A stretch of 64,000 nt of DNA from Streptomyces sp. P9-A4. GTDB taxonomy: Bacteria > Actinomycetota > Actinomycetes > Streptomycetales > Streptomycetaceae. Where the stretch lies: positions 1,808,501 through 1,872,500 of the forward strand of contig NZ_JAZIFY010000001.1 of assembly GCF_036634195.1 (NCBI RefSeq), read 5' to 3'. The notes under the pieces are model-generated. The model did not search any database, was not told where the DNA came from, and saw only the letters and a list, made by a program, of their open reading frames with translations. Both the position numbers and the translations under genes were made by a program. How positions within the stretch are numbered: position 1 is the stretch's first letter; the number at the start of each line of letters is the position of its first letter. This document shows positions 21,742 through 32,011 of the stretch, in pieces.

Positions 21742-21783
21742 CTTGTCCGCGGGCGAGTGACACGACCCGGCCCCGCGAACAAG
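21742..21783 (+). terminator. Possible hairpin after carbonic anhydrase
   Basis: Arms CTTGTCCGCGGG and CCCGCGAACAAG pair at 11 of 12 positions around an 18-nt loop between the carbonic anhydrase and moxR genes. The loop is long and there is no T-run, so terminator function is tentative. Confidence 0.4.
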
Positions 21784-21856
21784 AATGCTCGGGTGACACC
21801 CCCCGGAGATCCCACGGGGGCAGGTGTCCCTGTTCCGGAAGGCCGAGGAGGGCCGG

Positions 21857-22869
<1,013 letters not shown>

Positions 22870-22873
<4 letters not shown>

Positions 22874-24225
22874 TGGGTGGCACCGCCGTGCCCGACGGGC
22901 AGCGGGGCGACGAGGACGACCGGGGCGGTCTGCGGACCGCCCTCGGCGGTCTCACCACCCGCGGCCGTTCCTTCCTCGCCGCCGGGGTGGCCGCCGCCGT
23001 CTGCGCGTACGTCCTCGGCCAGGCCGATCTGCTGCGGGTCGGGCTGCTGCTCGCCACGCTGCCGCTGATCTGCGTCCTCGTGCTGCACCGCACCCGCTAC
23101 CGGGTCGCGGCCTCCCGCCGGCTCACCCCGCAGCGGGTGGAGGCCGGCTCCGAGGCCCGGGTGCAGCTGCGGATGGAGAACGTCTCCAAGCTGCCCACCG
23201 GGCTCCTGATGCTCCAGGACCACGTGCCGTACATGCTGGGGCCCCGCCCCCGCTTCGTCCTCGACCGGGTCGAGGCGGGCGGGCGGCGCGAGGTGTCCTA
23301 CCGGGTCCGCTCCGACCTGCGCGGACGCTTCCCGCTCGGACCGCTCCAGCTGCGGCTGAACGACCCCTTCGGGATGTGCGAGCTGACCCGGTCCTTCAGC
23401 GCGTACGACACCCTCACCGTCGTGCCCAGGACGGAGGCCCTGCCGCCGGTGAAGCTCGTCGGCGAGTCCCTGGGGCACGGCGACGGACAGCAGCGCTCGC
23501 TCGCCCTCGCGGGCGACGACGACATCATCCCGCGCGCCTACCGCCACGGCGACGACCTGCGCCGGGTGCACTGGCGCTCCACCGCCCGCTACGGCGAGCT
23601 GATGGTCCGCCGCGAGGAGCAGCCGCAGCGGGCCCGCTGCACGGTCCTCCTCGACACCCGCCGGGTCGCCTACCAGGGCTCCGGCCCCGACTCCGCCTTC
23701 GAATGGGCGGTCTCCGGCGCCGCCTCCGCCCTCGTCCACATGCTGGAGCGCGGCTACGCCGTGCGGCTGGTCACCGACACCGGCAGCACGGTTCCCGGCG
23801 AGGGGTCCGAGGGCTTCGCCGCCCCGGCACAGGACTCGGCCGAGTCGGCCGGTCTGATGATGGACACCCTCGCGGTGGTCGACCACTCCGAGGGCGGCGG
23901 TCTCTCCCGCGCCTCCGACGCGCTGCGCGGCGGCGACGAGGGGCTGCTCGTCGCCTTCGTCGGGGACCTCGACGAGGAACAGGCGGCACTGACCGCCCGG
24001 ATGCGCGGACGCGCCGGTGCGGCCGTCGCCTTCGTCCTGGACTCCGGTACCTGGCTGACCGGCGGCGCCGTCGCCGGGGCCGTCGAGGACCGGGTGCGGC
24101 AGCTGCGGGAGGCGGGCTGGACGGCGCTGCCCGTACCGCCCGGCGCCCGGCTCGCCGACCTGTGGCAGCAGGCGGCCGGAATGCGGGCCGAGTCCGCCGC
24201 CGACACCTACGGAGGATGGTCATGA
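22870..24225 (+). CDS. DUF58 domain membrane protein
   Basis: 451 residues. Two adjacent hydrophobic segments (about 33-72) anchor it; the rest is predicted soluble. The DUF58 core is recognisable as DIIPRAYRHGDDLRRVHWRSTARYGELMVRREE (about 218-252), followed by a VWA-like fold. DUF58 proteins are substrates or adaptors of MoxR ATPases. GTG start overlaps the moxR stop and the stop overlaps the transglutaminase start (ATGA), giving a tightly coupled three-gene operon. Precise function unknown. Confidence 0.92.
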
Positions 24226-26648
24226 GCGGGCGCGCACGGCTGACCCTGGCCGCCTGGGCCGCCACCCTGATGGGCGCGGGAGCGCTGCTCCCACTGGTGA
24301 AGCCGGCCACCTGGATCTTCACGGCGGCCTTCGTGCTCGCGCTGGTGAGCGGGGTGGGCACGCTGGCCCGACGGGCGCCGCTGGCCCGGCCGCTGACGGT
24401 GCTCGCCCAGCTCCTCGTCACGGTGCTCGTACTGACCGCGATCTTCGCCAGGGAGCAGGCGGTCCTCTGGTTCCTGCCCGGCCCGCAGGTCTTCACGCAC
24501 GCCGCCGACCTGTTCCGGGCGGGCGCCGAGGACGTCGGGCGGTACGCGATCCCCGCACCGGACACCGAGGGCATCCGGCTGATGCTGGTGGGCGGAGTCG
24601 TCGGGATCGGCCTCCTCGTGGACACCCTCGCGGTCACCTTCCGCAGGGCGGCCCCGGCCGGTCTTCCGCTGCTCGCCCTGTACTCGGTCGCGGCCGGGCT
24701 CTCGGGCGGCGGCGCGGGCTGGCTCTGGTTCCTCCTCGCGGCCTCCGGCTATCTGCTGCTGCTCCTCGCCGAGGGCCGCGACCGGCTCTCGGCGTGGGGG
24801 CGGGTCTTCGGCGGGGCCCAGCGCTCCGGCCGTTCCGGGTCCGCCGTCGCGACCGGCGGCAGCGCCTTCGCGCCGGCCCGCACCGGCCGCCGGATCGGCG
24901 CCGTGGCCATGGGCGTCGCGATGGTCGTGCCGTTCGCGCTGCCCGGCTTCACCGGCGGTCTGCTCGGCGGCGGCGGTGGCGAGGGGACGGGCGGGACCGG
25001 CAAGGGCGGCACGATCTCGGCCGTGAACCCGCTGGTCTCCCTCCAGGACAACCTGCGCCAGCCGGAGGACCGGGAGGTCCTGCGCTACCGGACCAACGCC
25101 CGCGAGAACTCCGGGATGTATCTGCGGCTCGTCGCCCTCGACCAGTTCGACGGCACCTCGTGGAAGTCCTCGGTCCGCCCGATCGAGGACGTGCCCGAGC
25201 AGCTGCCCTGGCCGCAGGGACTCGCCCAGGACGTCCGGGCCACCGAGGTGACCAGCAACTTCGTCGCCTCCGACGGGTACGAGCAGAAGTGGCTGCCGAT
25301 GCCGTACCCGGCCGCCCGGGTCGACATCGGGGGACGCTGGCGGTACGAGCCGACCGGGCGGATGCTCGTCGGCGACGACAAGCAGACCACCCGCGGCGCC
25401 CGCTACCAGGTCACCAGCCTCGACGTGCAGCCGACCGCCGAGCAGCTGGCCGCGGCCCCGCCGGCCCCTGACAAGCTGCGCCGCGAGTACACCAAGGTGC
25501 CCGCTTCGCTGCCGGAGGACGTGAAGAGCACGGCCCTGAACGTCACCAAGGGCGCCCGCAACGACTACGAACGGGCGGTGAAGCTCCAGGACTGGTTCGC
25601 CAGGGACGGCGGCTTCCGCTACGACGTCGACGTGGTGTCGGGCAGCGGGGTGCAGGCGATCTCCCGGTTCCTGAAGGACAAGGAGGGCTTCTGCGTCCAC
25701 TTCTCCTTCTCGATGGCGGCGATGGCCCGCTCGCTCGGTATCCCGGCGCGGGTCGCGGTGGGCTTCATGCCCGGCACCACGCAGACCGACGGATCGGTCT
25801 CGGTCGGCATCCGGGACGCGCACGCCTGGCCCGAGCTGTACTTCGAGGGCGCCGGGTGGACCCGGTTCGAGCCGACGCCCTCGCGGGGTTCCACCCCCGG
25901 CTACACCAGGGCCGACACGCCCTCGGGCACGGCCACCGGTCCCTCGCAGCCCCAGCAGAGCGCCTCCGCGCAGCCGTCCGCCGCGCCGAGCGCCTCGGAG
26001 AGCTGCACGCCGCAGATGCGCCGCCTCGGCGACTGCGGCCCGGACGCGGCGGCGGGTGGTGCGGCCTCGGACGGCTCGGGCCCGGACCCGCTGACGGTGT
26101 TCCTGGTGACGCTCGGGATCCTCGTCGTCCTCACGCTCCCCTTCCTCCCGCTGCTCTGGCGGACCCGGGTGCGGGCCCGCCGGCTCGGTCCGGCCGGAAC
26201 CCGCGGCCCCGAGGAGGCGGCGGCACGGACGCTCGCGGTCTGGGAGGAGATCAACGACACGGCCTGGGACTACGGGGTCGAGCCGGACGAGGCACGGACG
26301 CCGAGGACGACGGCGGCCCGGATCGTCCGCCTGGGCGAGCTGGGCGGCGAGGCCGAGGCCGCGGTGCACCGGGTGGCACGGGCGGTGGAGGAGGTGCTGT
26401 ACGCGCCGCGTCCGGCACCTGCCGCGGGCCTCGCGGAGGAGGCCGGCCGGATCCGGGCGGGCTTCCACGCGGCGGCGGACCGCCGTGCCCGCCTCCGCGC
26501 ACTCCTCGCACCCCGCTCGGCGGCCCGGCTGCGCTGGTCGACGGCGGACCGCTGGTCGCGGACGACGACGGCCTGGGCGCTGCGCCGCCAGGAGCTGGTG
26601 GCCCGGGTGACGGCCCCGTTCCGCAGGGCGTCACGCGAGACGGGCTGA
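24222..26648 (+). CDS. TgpA-like transglutaminase membrane protein (DUF3488/DUF4129)
   Basis: 808 residues. N-terminal block of about six membrane helices (to ~210), a large extracytoplasmic transglutaminase-like domain, one further helix (about 624-647) and a cytoplasmic DUF4129-like C-terminus. Catalytic Cys491 (GFCVHFS) and His534 (RDAHAW) are present; the usual Asp position reads FEPTPS with Glu. Start ATG overlaps the DUF58 stop, with GGAGGA upstream. The MoxR-DUF58-TgpA trio is widespread; the bond made or cut is not established. A role in envelope maturation beside the dcw genes is inference. Confidence 0.92.
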   Translation: MSGRARLTLAAWAATLMGAGALLPLVKPATWIFTAAFVLALVSGVGTLARRAPLARPLTVLAQLLVTVLVLTAIFAREQAVLWFLPGPQVFTHAADLFRAGAEDVGRYAIPAPDTEGIRLMLVGGVVGIGLLVDTLAVTFRRAAPAGLPLLALYSVAAGLSGGGAGWLWFLLAASGYLLLLLAEGRDRLSAWGRVFGGAQRSGRSGSAVATGGSAFAPARTGRRIGAVAMGVAMVVPFALPGFTGGLLGGGGGEGTGGTGKGGTISAVNPLVSLQDNLRQPEDREVLRYRTNARENSGMYLRLVALDQFDGTSWKSSVRPIEDVPEQLPWPQGLAQDVRATEVTSNFVASDGYEQKWLPMPYPAARVDIGGRWRYEPTGRMLVGDDKQTTRGARYQVTSLDVQPTAEQLAAAPPAPDKLRREYTKVPASLPEDVKSTALNVTKGARNDYERAVKLQDWFARDGGFRYDVDVVSGSGVQAISRFLKDKEGFCVHFSFSMAAMARSLGIPARVAVGFMPGTTQTDGSVSVGIRDAHAWPELYFEGAGWTRFEPTPSRGSTPGYTRADTPSGTATGPSQPQQSASAQPSAAPSASESCTPQMRRLGDCGPDAAAGGAASDGSGPDPLTVFLVTLGILVVLTLPFLPLLWRTRVRARRLGPAGTRGPEEAAARTLAVWEEINDTAWDYGVEPDEARTPRTTAARIVRLGELGGEAEAAVHRVARAVEEVLYAPRPAPAAGLAEEAGRIRAGFHAAADRRARLRALLAPRSAARLRWSTADRWSRTTTAWALRRQELVARVTAPFRRASRETG

Positions 26649-26655
26649 CGGCGGG

Positions 26656-26693
26656 GTGGTGCGGGGGCTCGTCGCCACGAGCCCCCGCACCAC
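26656..26693 (+). terminator. Terminator of the moxR operon
   Basis: A perfect 17-bp stem (GTGGTGCGGGGGCTCGT and complement) with a four-base loop begins 8 bases after the transglutaminase stop. Confidence 0.85.
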
Positions 26694-26732
26694 GCACCAC
26701 CCACCACGCACCACGGACACGACGACACGGGA

Positions 26733-26788
26733 ACGACCGAGCCCCGTGGGGTCCGCGCTGAGGCGCGGGCTCCACGGGGCTCGGTCGT
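26733..26788 (-). terminator. Terminator of the DUF3040 gene
   Basis: A long hairpin with about 25-bp arms (ACGACCGAGCCCCGTGG pairing with CCACGGGGCTCGGTCGT, continuing inward with minor mismatch) lies 35 bases beyond the DUF3040 stop on the minus strand. It also backs up the convergent operon. Confidence 0.8.
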
Positions 26789-26822
26789 ACAGAGGGGTGC
26801 GGGGCCTCCGCTCAGGGGGCCG

Positions 26823-27227
26823 TCAGTGGCCGCCGCCCTGCTCGTCGCGGCGGCGCTGCCACCGCTCTTCCATCCGGTTCATCATGGAGCGTCGCTGCCG
26901 GGTCTGACGGCCTCCGGCCGCCATTCCCCCACCACTGGCCTGCTGCTCACCCGGCTTGGGCGACTTGCGCCAACCGGTGACGGCCAGGACCGCGCAGCCC
27001 AGCATGACGAGGAACCCCACCACGCTGATCCAGATCTGCTGTGCGACCATTCCGGCCATGAGGAGCGCGATACCCACCAGGAAGCCGGCGACTGCCTGGT
27101 AGACCCGTCGCCGGGTGTACGTACGCAGTCCGCTTCCCTCGAGCGCTGTCGCGAACTTGGGATCTTCGGCGTACAGCGCTCGCTCCATCTGCTCGAGCAT
27201 TCGCTGCTCGTGCTCCGAGAGCGGCAC
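26823..27227 (-). CDS. DUF3040 membrane protein
   Basis: 134 residues. The N-terminal LSEHEQRMLEQMERALYAEDPKFA is the conserved DUF3040 head; two membrane helices follow (about 41-61 and 64-84) and then a basic Gly/Gln/Arg-rich tail. GTG start with AGGAGGA 6 nt upstream. The family is actinobacterial and found near dcw genes (Rv2169c in M. tuberculosis); no function is known. The 272-bp gap upstream must hold its promoter. Confidence 0.88.
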   Translation of the reverse strand: MPLSEHEQRMLEQMERALYAEDPKFATALEGSGLRTYTRRRVYQAVAGFLVGIALLMAGMVAQQIWISVVGFLVMLGCAVLAVTGWRKSPKPGEQQASGGGMAAGGRQTRQRRSMMNRMEERWQRRRDEQGGGH

Positions 27228-27499
27228 GGAGTCCTCCTAGTCGTCGGTCGCGGGGGCGACCGGTTTGCGGCCCTTTCAGGATAGGCAGGGAATCGCCCCC
27301 GTGAAACCCGCCCACAATGCCGAATAGCCAATCCGGGCCGCCATGCGGATCGGTTGCTGAGGCGTTGATTCCCCAGCCCCTCGTCCGTCATGCCGGATGC
27401 TGTCCCCCGATCATACGGGGCGGAGCCCCTTACCGGGCGGGCTGTGGCGTACTCCATGGAGCACCACCGCCCGCACCGCCGAACGGGTGACCGTCCCGG

Positions 27500-28288
27500 T
27501 CAGGCCCGCTTCTCGCCCAGCACGTGCAACTGGGTGGCGATGGCGTGGAAGGAGGGCAGCTCGGCAGCGGCCGCCTCCAGCTTGAGCAGGGCCTCGGCGG
27601 CACCGGGTTCGGTGTCGACGAGGACCCCGGGGACCAGGTCGGCGAAGACCCGGACGCCGTGCACCGCGCCGACCTCCAGGCCGGCCTCGTCGGCCAGCTC
27701 GGTGAGCTGCTCGGCGGTGAAGCGCCGGGGCACCGGGTCGCCGGCGCCCCAGCGGCCCGCCGGGTCGCCGAGCGCGTGCCGGGCCTCGGTGAAGTGGCCG
27801 GCGAGGGCGCGGGCCAGGACGGCGCCGCCGAGGCCGGCGGCGAGCAGGCTGAGGGCGCCGTCGGACCGGAGCGCCGCCACGGCGTTCCGCACGCCCTCGG
27901 CCGGGTCGTCGACGTATTCCAGGACGCCGTGGCAGAGCACGATGTCGAAGCTCTCGCGCCCGACGACGTCGAAGAGACCGCTGATGTCCCCCTGGACGCC
28001 GGTGACGAGGTCGGCGACCCCGGCCTCGGCGGCCCGGCGCTCCAGCGCGAACAGCGCGTTGGGGCTGGGGTCGACGACGGTGACCCGGTGGCCGAGGCGG
28101 GCGACCGGCACCGCGAAGTTGCCGGAGCCGCCGCCCGTGTCGAGGACGTCGAGGCCGTCCTTCCCGGTGGCCTCGACCCGGCGGTCGAGGGCGTCCTTGA
28201 GAACGTCCCAGACGACGGCGGTGCGCAGGGAGGCGCGCGACGGGCGCGACGTCGCCTCTCGACCGAAGACAGGGGAAGGGTCCGGCAC
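27500..28288 (-). CDS. Class I SAM-dependent methyltransferase
   Basis: 262 residues. SAM-binding motif I is VLDTGGGSGNFAVP (about 47-60), motif II VTVVDPSPNAL and the post-I loop VQGDISG; FDIVLCHGVLEYVDDP is motif IV. Substrate cannot be read from the sequence. GTG start with GAGGAG upstream. It lies 67 bp downstream of the SAV_6107-like gene in the same direction, a plausible two-gene operon. The downstream gap to DUF3040 has no other gene. Confidence 0.88.
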   Translation of the reverse strand: MPDPSPVFGREATSRPSRASLRTAVVWDVLKDALDRRVEATGKDGLDVLDTGGGSGNFAVPVARLGHRVTVVDPSPNALFALERRAAEAGVADLVTGVQGDISGLFDVVGRESFDIVLCHGVLEYVDDPAEGVRNAVAALRSDGALSLLAAGLGGAVLARALAGHFTEARHALGDPAGRWGAGDPVPRRFTAEQLTELADEAGLEVGAVHGVRVFADLVPGVLVDTEPGAAEALLKLEAAAAELPSFHAIATQLHVLGEKRA

Positions 28289-28355
28289 GGCTGTTGACTC
28301 CTCGGTGACGGGTACGGACGCTCCCCACCCTATGGCCTGGTCCCCCGCTTTCGGA

Positions 28356-28886
28356 TCATCCTCCCGGCTCGTCCGTCCCGGGCTGGCGGGGCAGCACCGG
28401 CCGGAGGGCGAGCAGCCGCTCGACCAGGCGGAGGAAGAGCGCGGCGTCCCTGAGCAGGTCGTCGGCCTCGCGCCGGGTCGCGGCGCTCGCGATCCCGGCC
28501 TCGGCGCGGGCCCGGCGCTGGGCTCCGGCGGCGAAGAGGGCGCTCCACTCGGTCAGCTCGGGCGCCAGCTCGGCGAGGAGTTCCCAGGCGCTCCTTATCC
28601 GCTGCCGGCGGCGGGGGTGGGTCTCGGGTCTGGCGCGGGCGGCGAGGACGGCGGCGGCGGCCCGGAGGGCGGCGAGGTGCGCGGCGGCGTACCGCTCGTG
28701 GGGGCGGTCGAGGGCGGTCGCCTCGACCAGTCCGGCGCGGGCCTTGGCGAGGAGGTCGAGGGCGGCGGGCGGGGCGGTGGTGCGGCGCGGGACGGGGTGG
28801 ATGTCGGACGCGGGTCCGGACCGTGCGGGGGCGGGGCGGCCGTCGGGGTGGCGGCGGGGCGCGGCTGCTGCGGAAGGGCTTGCCAT
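28356..28886 (-). CDS. SAV_6107-like HEPN-domain protein
   Basis: 176 residues, start ATG with AGGAGGA 6 nt upstream; a longer open frame extends over the opposite gene but has no support. The N-terminal 40 residues are Pro/Ala/Arg-rich. The helical remainder (LDLLAKARAGLVEATALDRPHERYAAAHLAALRAAA onward) fits the actinobacterial SAV_6107 family, which has a HEPN-type helical fold; HEPN proteins often act as RNases or toxin partners, but the catalytic R-x4-6-H is not clearly readable. Divergent from the ABC/YhgE operon. Confidence 0.75.
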   Translation of the reverse strand: MASPSAAAAPRRHPDGRPAPARSGPASDIHPVPRRTTAPPAALDLLAKARAGLVEATALDRPHERYAAAHLAALRAAAAVLAARARPETHPRRRQRIRSAWELLAELAPELTEWSALFAAGAQRRARAEAGIASAATRREADDLLRDAALFLRLVERLLALRPVLPRQPGTDEPGG

Positions 28887-28975
28887 GACGAGTCCTCCTG
28901 TCGTCGCGTGACGGCCTTGTGGCCGTATGTGTTCATCGTGCACCGCCCCACTGACAATCGCGCTGACCTGGTGTT

Positions 28976-29004
28976 TTGCCTGAAATCCCGGCACGCGGTA
29001 ACTT
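28976..29004 (+). promoter_or_regulatory. Promoter of ABC-like/YhgE/TetR operon
   Basis: Sigma-70-type hexamers TTGCCT (28976-28981) and TAACTT (28999-29004) with the ideal 17-nt spacer, 38 bp upstream of the first gene. The expected transcription start falls inside the palindrome that begins one base later. Confidence 0.65.
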
Positions 29005-29026
29005 TTGCACTGACCAGTCAGTTCAA
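29005..29026 (+). promoter_or_regulatory. Palindromic operator, probable TetR site
   Basis: A 22-bp palindrome with core ACTGAC-CA-GTCAGT (29009-29022, perfect arms) extended to 9 of 10 matching bases per half. It starts immediately after the -10 hexamer, a blocking position. The only regulator encoded in this operon is a TetR protein, and size and symmetry suit a TetR dimer; the assignment is inference. Confidence 0.7.
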
Positions 29027-29042
29027 AAAGGGGAATCGGGGG

Positions 29043-29909
29043 GTGGGACCCGTGGGAGCGGAAGCCGAGGAGCGGCCGCACGGCGCCGCCGTCGTCGCGG
29101 ACGGGTTCGGGCTGAAGGGGCCGCGCGGCTGGGCCTTCCGGAAGGTCTCCTTCCGGGCCGAGCCGGGTGCGCTGGTGGCGATCGAGGGACCGTCGGGATC
29201 GGGCCGCACCTGTCTGCTGCTCGCGCTCACCGGCCGGATGAAGGCCAAGGAGGGCACCGCCGAGGTCGGCGGTCTGCCGCTGCCGCGGAAGATGGCGGCC
29301 GTGCGCCGGATCAGCGCCCTCGGGCAGGTCCCCGGCGTCAGCGAGCTCGACCCCGCCTTCACGGTCGCCGAGCACCTGCGCGAGCGGGCCCTGCTCCAGC
29401 GCCGTTTCGACGGCTCCTTCCGGGCCCTGCTGCGGCGCCCGGCCGAGCGGGCGGCGACGGCCCGGTCCCGGATCGAGGAGGCCGTGACGGCCGCCGGTCT
29501 CGACCTGGCCGCCCTGCCGAAGGGCGAGCGGACCTCCGTACGGGACCTGGAGCGGCTCGAAGCGCTCCGGCTCTCGATCGCCCTGGCTCTGATCGGCCGG
29601 CCCCGGCTGCTCGCCGTGGACGACACGGACCTGAAGCTCTCGGACGCCGACCGGGCAGCGGCGTGGGAGCTGCTGCGTTCCCTGGCCGCCGCCGGGACGA
29701 CCGTACTCGCCGTGTGCAGCGAGGCCCCCGAGGACGCCCTGCGGATCACCACCCTCGACGGAGCGGCGGAGCCGGAGCCGACCGAGCCCGCGCCCGAGAC
29801 GGCCGAGGCCGAGCCCGCCGCCAGGACCGGGAGCGCCCCCGAGCACGACACCGAAGACACGACCGAGGAGGGGGCGGCCGATGCGCTCGCCGAAACTGGC
29901 CGCGCTTGA
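29043..29909 (+). CDS. Degenerate ABC-type ATP-binding protein
   Basis: 288 residues. The general ABC nucleotide-binding fold is recognisable (VSFRAEPGALVAIEGPSGSGR) but key residues deviate. The Walker A lysine is arginine (GPSGSGRT, R55). No LSGGQ signature is seen where VRDLERLEAL stands. Walker B ends in Asp-Asp (LLAVDD, 193-194) rather than Asp-Glu. The C-terminal 50 residues are acidic Glu/Pro/Thr-rich. GTG start with AAGGGG upstream. It overlaps the YhgE-like gene by 29 bp. A regulatory or nucleotide-sensing role, rather than active transport, is inferred. Confidence 0.8.
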   Translation: MGPVGAEAEERPHGAAVVADGFGLKGPRGWAFRKVSFRAEPGALVAIEGPSGSGRTCLLLALTGRMKAKEGTAEVGGLPLPRKMAAVRRISALGQVPGVSELDPAFTVAEHLRERALLQRRFDGSFRALLRRPAERAATARSRIEEAVTAAGLDLAALPKGERTSVRDLERLEALRLSIALALIGRPRLLAVDDTDLKLSDADRAAAWELLRSLAAAGTTVLAVCSEAPEDALRITTLDGAAEPEPTEPAPETAEAEPAARTGSAPEHDTEDTTEEGAADALAETGRA

Positions 29910-31968
29910 GCTGAGGCGCTTCGGCAGGGGAAAGCTGCCGCGCGCCGCGCTCGTCGCGATCCTGCTGCTGCCGCTGCTGTACGGCGCCCTGTACCTGTAC
30001 TCGTTCTGGGACCCGTACGGCAGGCTCGACAAGATCCCCGTCGCCCTCGTCAACGAGGACCGCGGCGCCACCGCGGACGGCAAGGCGATCAACGTCGGCG
30101 ACGACATCACCGAAGGGCTCCTGGAGAGCAGGACCTTCGACTGGCACCGGGTGAGCGACGCCGAGGCGCGCAAGGGCGTCGAGGACGGCACGTACTACCT
30201 GTCCCTGACCATGCCCGGCGACTTCAGCTCCCGCATCGCCTCCAGCTCCGGCGACGCGCCCGAGACCGGCGCCCTGCGGGTGCGGACCAACGACTCCAAC
30301 AACTACATCGTCGGCCAGATCTCCCGGACGGTCTTCTCCGAGGTGCGCACCGCCGCCTCCACGAAGTCCTCCCGCACCTTCCTCGACAAGATCTTCATCT
30401 CCTTCTCCGGCATCCACGACGCGACCGCCAAGGCGGCCAAGGGCGCGGGCGACCTCAAGCAGGGCGTGGACCAGGCGAAGAAGGGCTCCAAGGACCTGGC
30501 GGACGGCCTCACGACCGCCAAGACCGGCAGCGGCGACCTCGCCGCTGGCCTGAAGAAGCTCGACAAGGGCGCGAAGGACCTGGAGAGCGGCTCCCGCAAG
30601 GTCGCCGACGGCACCCAGGCCCTCGCCGACAAGGTGAACGGCACCGCCGACAAGGTCCGCCCCTACCTCGCGGACAACGGCCGGTCGATCCGCGACACCG
30701 CCCGACTGGTCTCCGACTCCGCCACGGCCGCCCGGCACGACCTGGCCGACCTGGTGAAGCGCGCCCCGCTGATCCGCACCGCCGCGCACAAGGCCGACAC
30801 CGGTCTGGCCACGCTCCACCGCGAGGAGTGCGTGGACAATCCCGAGCCCGACGCCAGGGTGTGCGGGGTCCTCAAGGAGGCGACGGTCAGCGCCGGGGAC
30901 GTGGCCGTCATCGCCGACGACATCCAGCAGCTGGCCAAGGACAACAGCGCCGACCTCAAGACCCTGGACGCCCGGCTCGTCACACTCAAGAAGCAGGCCG
31001 ACGACCTGGCCGCCCGCGCCCCGCACCTCGACGAGGACCTGGAGGGAGCCGTCAAGAAGATCAACGAGCTCAACACGGGCGCGAAGAAGGTCGCGGCGGG
31101 CGCGGACCGGCTGCACACCGGCATCACCGACGCCAAGGCCGGTTCCGTGAACCTCGACACCGGCGTCGGCAAGCTGAAGAAGGGCGCGGGCGACCTGGAC
31201 GGCGGCCTGTTCAAGCTGGCCGACGGCTCCGGAAGCCTCGCCGCCGGCCTGAAGGACGGCGTCGCCCAGATCCCCGACTACGACCAGCAGGACCGCGACC
31301 GGCGTACGGAGGTCATGGCCGACCCGGTACAGCTGGCCTCCCAGTCGCTGCACAAGGCGCCGAACTACGGCACCGGCTTCGCCCCGTACTTCATCCCGCT
31401 CTCCCTCTGGGTCGGCGCGATGGTCGCGTACATGATCATCCAGCCGCTGAACCGGCGGGCCCTCGCCGCCGGCGGCTCCGCCTGGCGGATCGCCCTCGCG
31501 GGCTGGCTCCCGGTGGCCGCGCTCGGCATCCTCCAGGTCGGCGCGCTCATGTCGGTCCTGCACTGGGGCCTCGGCCTCCAGATGGACCGGGCCGCCGGGA
31601 CCGTCGGCTTCCTCGCCCTGGTCACCTGCTGCTTCGCCGCGATCATCCAGTGGCTCAACGCCCGCTTCGGCGCGGCCGGCCGCATCCTGGTGCTCGCCGT
31701 GCTGATGCTCCAGCTGACCTCGGCGGGCGGCACGTACCCCGTCCAGACCAGCCCGGCCTTCTTCAACGCGATCCACCCCTTCCTGCCGATGAGCTACGTG
31801 GTCGAGGCACTGCGCCGGCTGATCACGGGCGGCGGGATCGGGCCCGTCTGGCAGGCCTGCGCGGTCCTGACCGCGTTCACGGTGGGCGCCCTGGCCCTGA
31901 CCGCCGTCTCCGCCCGCAGGCGGCAGGTGTGGACGCTGGACCGGCTCCACCCCGAACTGACCCTGTGA
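29881..31968 (+). CDS. YhgE/Pip family membrane protein
   Basis: 695 residues. One N-terminal membrane helix (about 22-44), then about 400 extracytoplasmic residues rich in repeated K-x-GA-x-DL / DLADGL units typical of YhgE/Pip coiled segments, then about five C-terminal helices of ABC-2 permease type. Family members include the Lactococcus phage infection protein Pip and type VII-associated proteins. Start ATG overlaps the ATPase gene. With the neighbouring ATP-binding protein it could form an exporter-like complex; the substrate is unknown. Confidence 0.9.
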   Translation: MRSPKLAALELRRFGRGKLPRAALVAILLLPLLYGALYLYSFWDPYGRLDKIPVALVNEDRGATADGKAINVGDDITEGLLESRTFDWHRVSDAEARKGVEDGTYYLSLTMPGDFSSRIASSSGDAPETGALRVRTNDSNNYIVGQISRTVFSEVRTAASTKSSRTFLDKIFISFSGIHDATAKAAKGAGDLKQGVDQAKKGSKDLADGLTTAKTGSGDLAAGLKKLDKGAKDLESGSRKVADGTQALADKVNGTADKVRPYLADNGRSIRDTARLVSDSATAARHDLADLVKRAPLIRTAAHKADTGLATLHREECVDNPEPDARVCGVLKEATVSAGDVAVIADDIQQLAKDNSADLKTLDARLVTLKKQADDLAARAPHLDEDLEGAVKKINELNTGAKKVAAGADRLHTGITDAKAGSVNLDTGVGKLKKGAGDLDGGLFKLADGSGSLAAGLKDGVAQIPDYDQQDRDRRTEVMADPVQLASQSLHKAPNYGTGFAPYFIPLSLWVGAMVAYMIIQPLNRRALAAGGSAWRIALAGWLPVAALGILQVGALMSVLHWGLGLQMDRAAGTVGFLALVTCCFAAIIQWLNARFGAAGRILVLAVLMLQLTSAGGTYPVQTSPAFFNAIHPFLPMSYVVEALRRLITGGGIGPVWQACAVLTAFTVGALALTAVSARRRQVWTLDRLHPELTL

Positions 31969-32011
31969 GACGCGGCCGGTGACGCCCTCCGCACCTGTGA
32001 GAATCGAGCCC

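Noticed and set aside
21755..21800. Two GTGACAC motifs upstream of moxR as WhiA sites
   Set aside because: Five-base cores are common by chance and no developmental link for this operon is known.
21824..21856. Earlier GTG start for the MoxR gene
   Set aside because: No ribosome site there, whereas GAGGAGGG precedes GTG 21857.
26690..26720. Clustered CACCAC/CACGCACCAC direct repeats
   Set aside because: Short simple-sequence drift next to a terminator; no regular spacing or array structure.
28887..30191. N-terminal extension of the SAV_6107-like gene across the divergent operon
   Set aside because: A strong AGGAGGA-ATG lies at 28886 and the extension is antisense to the ATPase gene.
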